From the NCBI GenBank assembly GCA_001563885.1, contig LKMM01000178.1, forward strand, positions 1 to 5,544: a stretch of 5,544 nt of DNA. Direction: 5' to 3'. A program made the position numbers and the translations under genes. How positions within the stretch are numbered: the first letter of the stretch is position 1; each line of letters begins with the position of its first letter. Of the stretch, positions 5,207 through 5,544 are shown in pieces. The notes beneath the pieces were generated by a model, which did no database searches, was not told the origin of the DNA, and saw only the letters and a program-made list of their open reading frames with translations. The DNA comes from Natrialbaceae archaeon B1-Br10_E2g27. GTDB lineage: Archaea > Halobacteriota > Halobacteria > Halobacteriales > Natrialbaceae.

Positions 5207-5544
5207 GTGCCCGCGCAGGATACGACCGGACGGTGTGTGCTCTGTGGCTCGAGCGTCGGCGACGGAGACACAGCGCCGGCGTTTTGCTCGGGTGGTTGCC
5301 AGGCGGTTGCAGAGGAACTCGGGGAAGGACTATCGGAGGGTGATGCCCGGGCTTGCGACGCCAATCCGGGCATTGAGGAGGGACTCGAGCGAACCTACCT
5401 TCGGATCGACGGCACCTACTCGGCGACCTGCGAGGCCATCCTCGAAGAGATCGCCGAATCACAGGATGGCGTCGATTCGGCCTCCGCGAGTTACGTCACG
5501 GAGACGATCCGGATCGACTACGATCCCGGTCGGGTGTCGGTCGA
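5207..5544 (+). CDS. Heavy-metal P1B-type ATPase (copper-type), N-terminal part (3' end outside window)
   Basis: 112 whole codons are visible before the window ends. Residues 10-31 contain CVLCG and FCSGGC (Cys10, Cys13, Cys27, Cys31), the CxxC plus FCxxGC pattern of the metal-binding module at the front of CcoI/FixI-like and haloarchaeal cation ATPases. Residues 60-112 resemble a heavy-metal-associated domain (YLRIDGTYSATCEAILEEIA, then SASYVTETIRIDYDP, probably a strand of the fold). The usual MxCxxC metal loop reads TYSATC, so only Cys75 of the pair remains and Ser72 replaces the other. Family members pump Cu+ or similar soft metals out, or supply them to oxidases, using ATP; the transmembrane and catalytic parts are outside the window. 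GTG at 5207 is chosen because no ATG or GTG lies in frame between 5111 and it, and it keeps the whole Cys module with a suitably placed TATA element. Metal specificity is not determined. Confidence 0.85.
   Translation, partial: MPAQDTTGRCVLCGSSVGDGDTAPAFCSGGCQAVAEELGEGLSEGDARACDANPGIEEGLERTYLRIDGTYSATCEAILEEIAESQDGVDSASASYVTETIRIDYDPGRVSV

Noticed and set aside
4975..5207. Two short plus-strand frames (4975-5178 and 4983-5207) before the ATPase
   Set aside because: They are Arg/Ser/Pro/Ala-rich, lie on the palindromes and repeats, and show neither acidic composition nor motifs.

Overview
The window looks like a chromosomal segment of a halophilic archaeon (class Halobacteria). Every convincing protein except the membrane transporter is strongly acidic. 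The DNA is GC-rich and full of CTCGAG-type codon pairs. The lipoprotein carries a twin-arginine signal with a lipobox, which is typical of haloarchaea. The style recalls the Natrialbales, but genus cannot be fixed from this sequence alone.

Layout. Bases 1-1263 are the 3' part of smc, entering from beyond the left edge: coiled-coil arm plus the C-terminal ATPase half-head. It overlaps scpA (1256-2281) by 8 bases, so the SMC ATPase and its kleisin partner form one co-transcribed chromosome-condensation unit. Only 3 bases after scpA, a convergent minus-strand gene (3283 down to 2285) encodes a Tat-exported, lipid-anchored acidic surface protein of unknown function. A divergent 132-base gap (3284-3415) holds a 7+7 base palindrome. 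It is followed by a plus-strand MATE-family multidrug/cation antiporter (3416-4849).

Bases 4850-5206 form a 357-base non-coding stretch with two distinct parts. The first is a moderate-GC block with two 35-base imperfect tandem units and nested palindromes (4908-4977). The second is a very GC-rich block (about 4982-5124, perhaps to 5170) with a perfect 16-base palindrome, an 11-bp hairpin and a repeated 10-mer; it resembles the dispersed non-coding repeats of haloarchaeal genomes. A TATA-like element at 5174-5180 then precedes a GTG-started gene at 5207 that runs off the right edge. Its 112 visible residues are the N-terminus of a heavy-metal P1B-type ATPase: a Cys-rich metal-binding motif followed by a heavy-metal-associated domain that lacks one of its two usual cysteines.

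Most of the window is conventional: housekeeping chromosome segregation, then cell-envelope and export genes. The parts most worth a second look are the 4850-5206 intergenic region and the altered metal site of the ATPase. I found no CRISPR array, RNA gene, transposase or clearly new multi-gene system.
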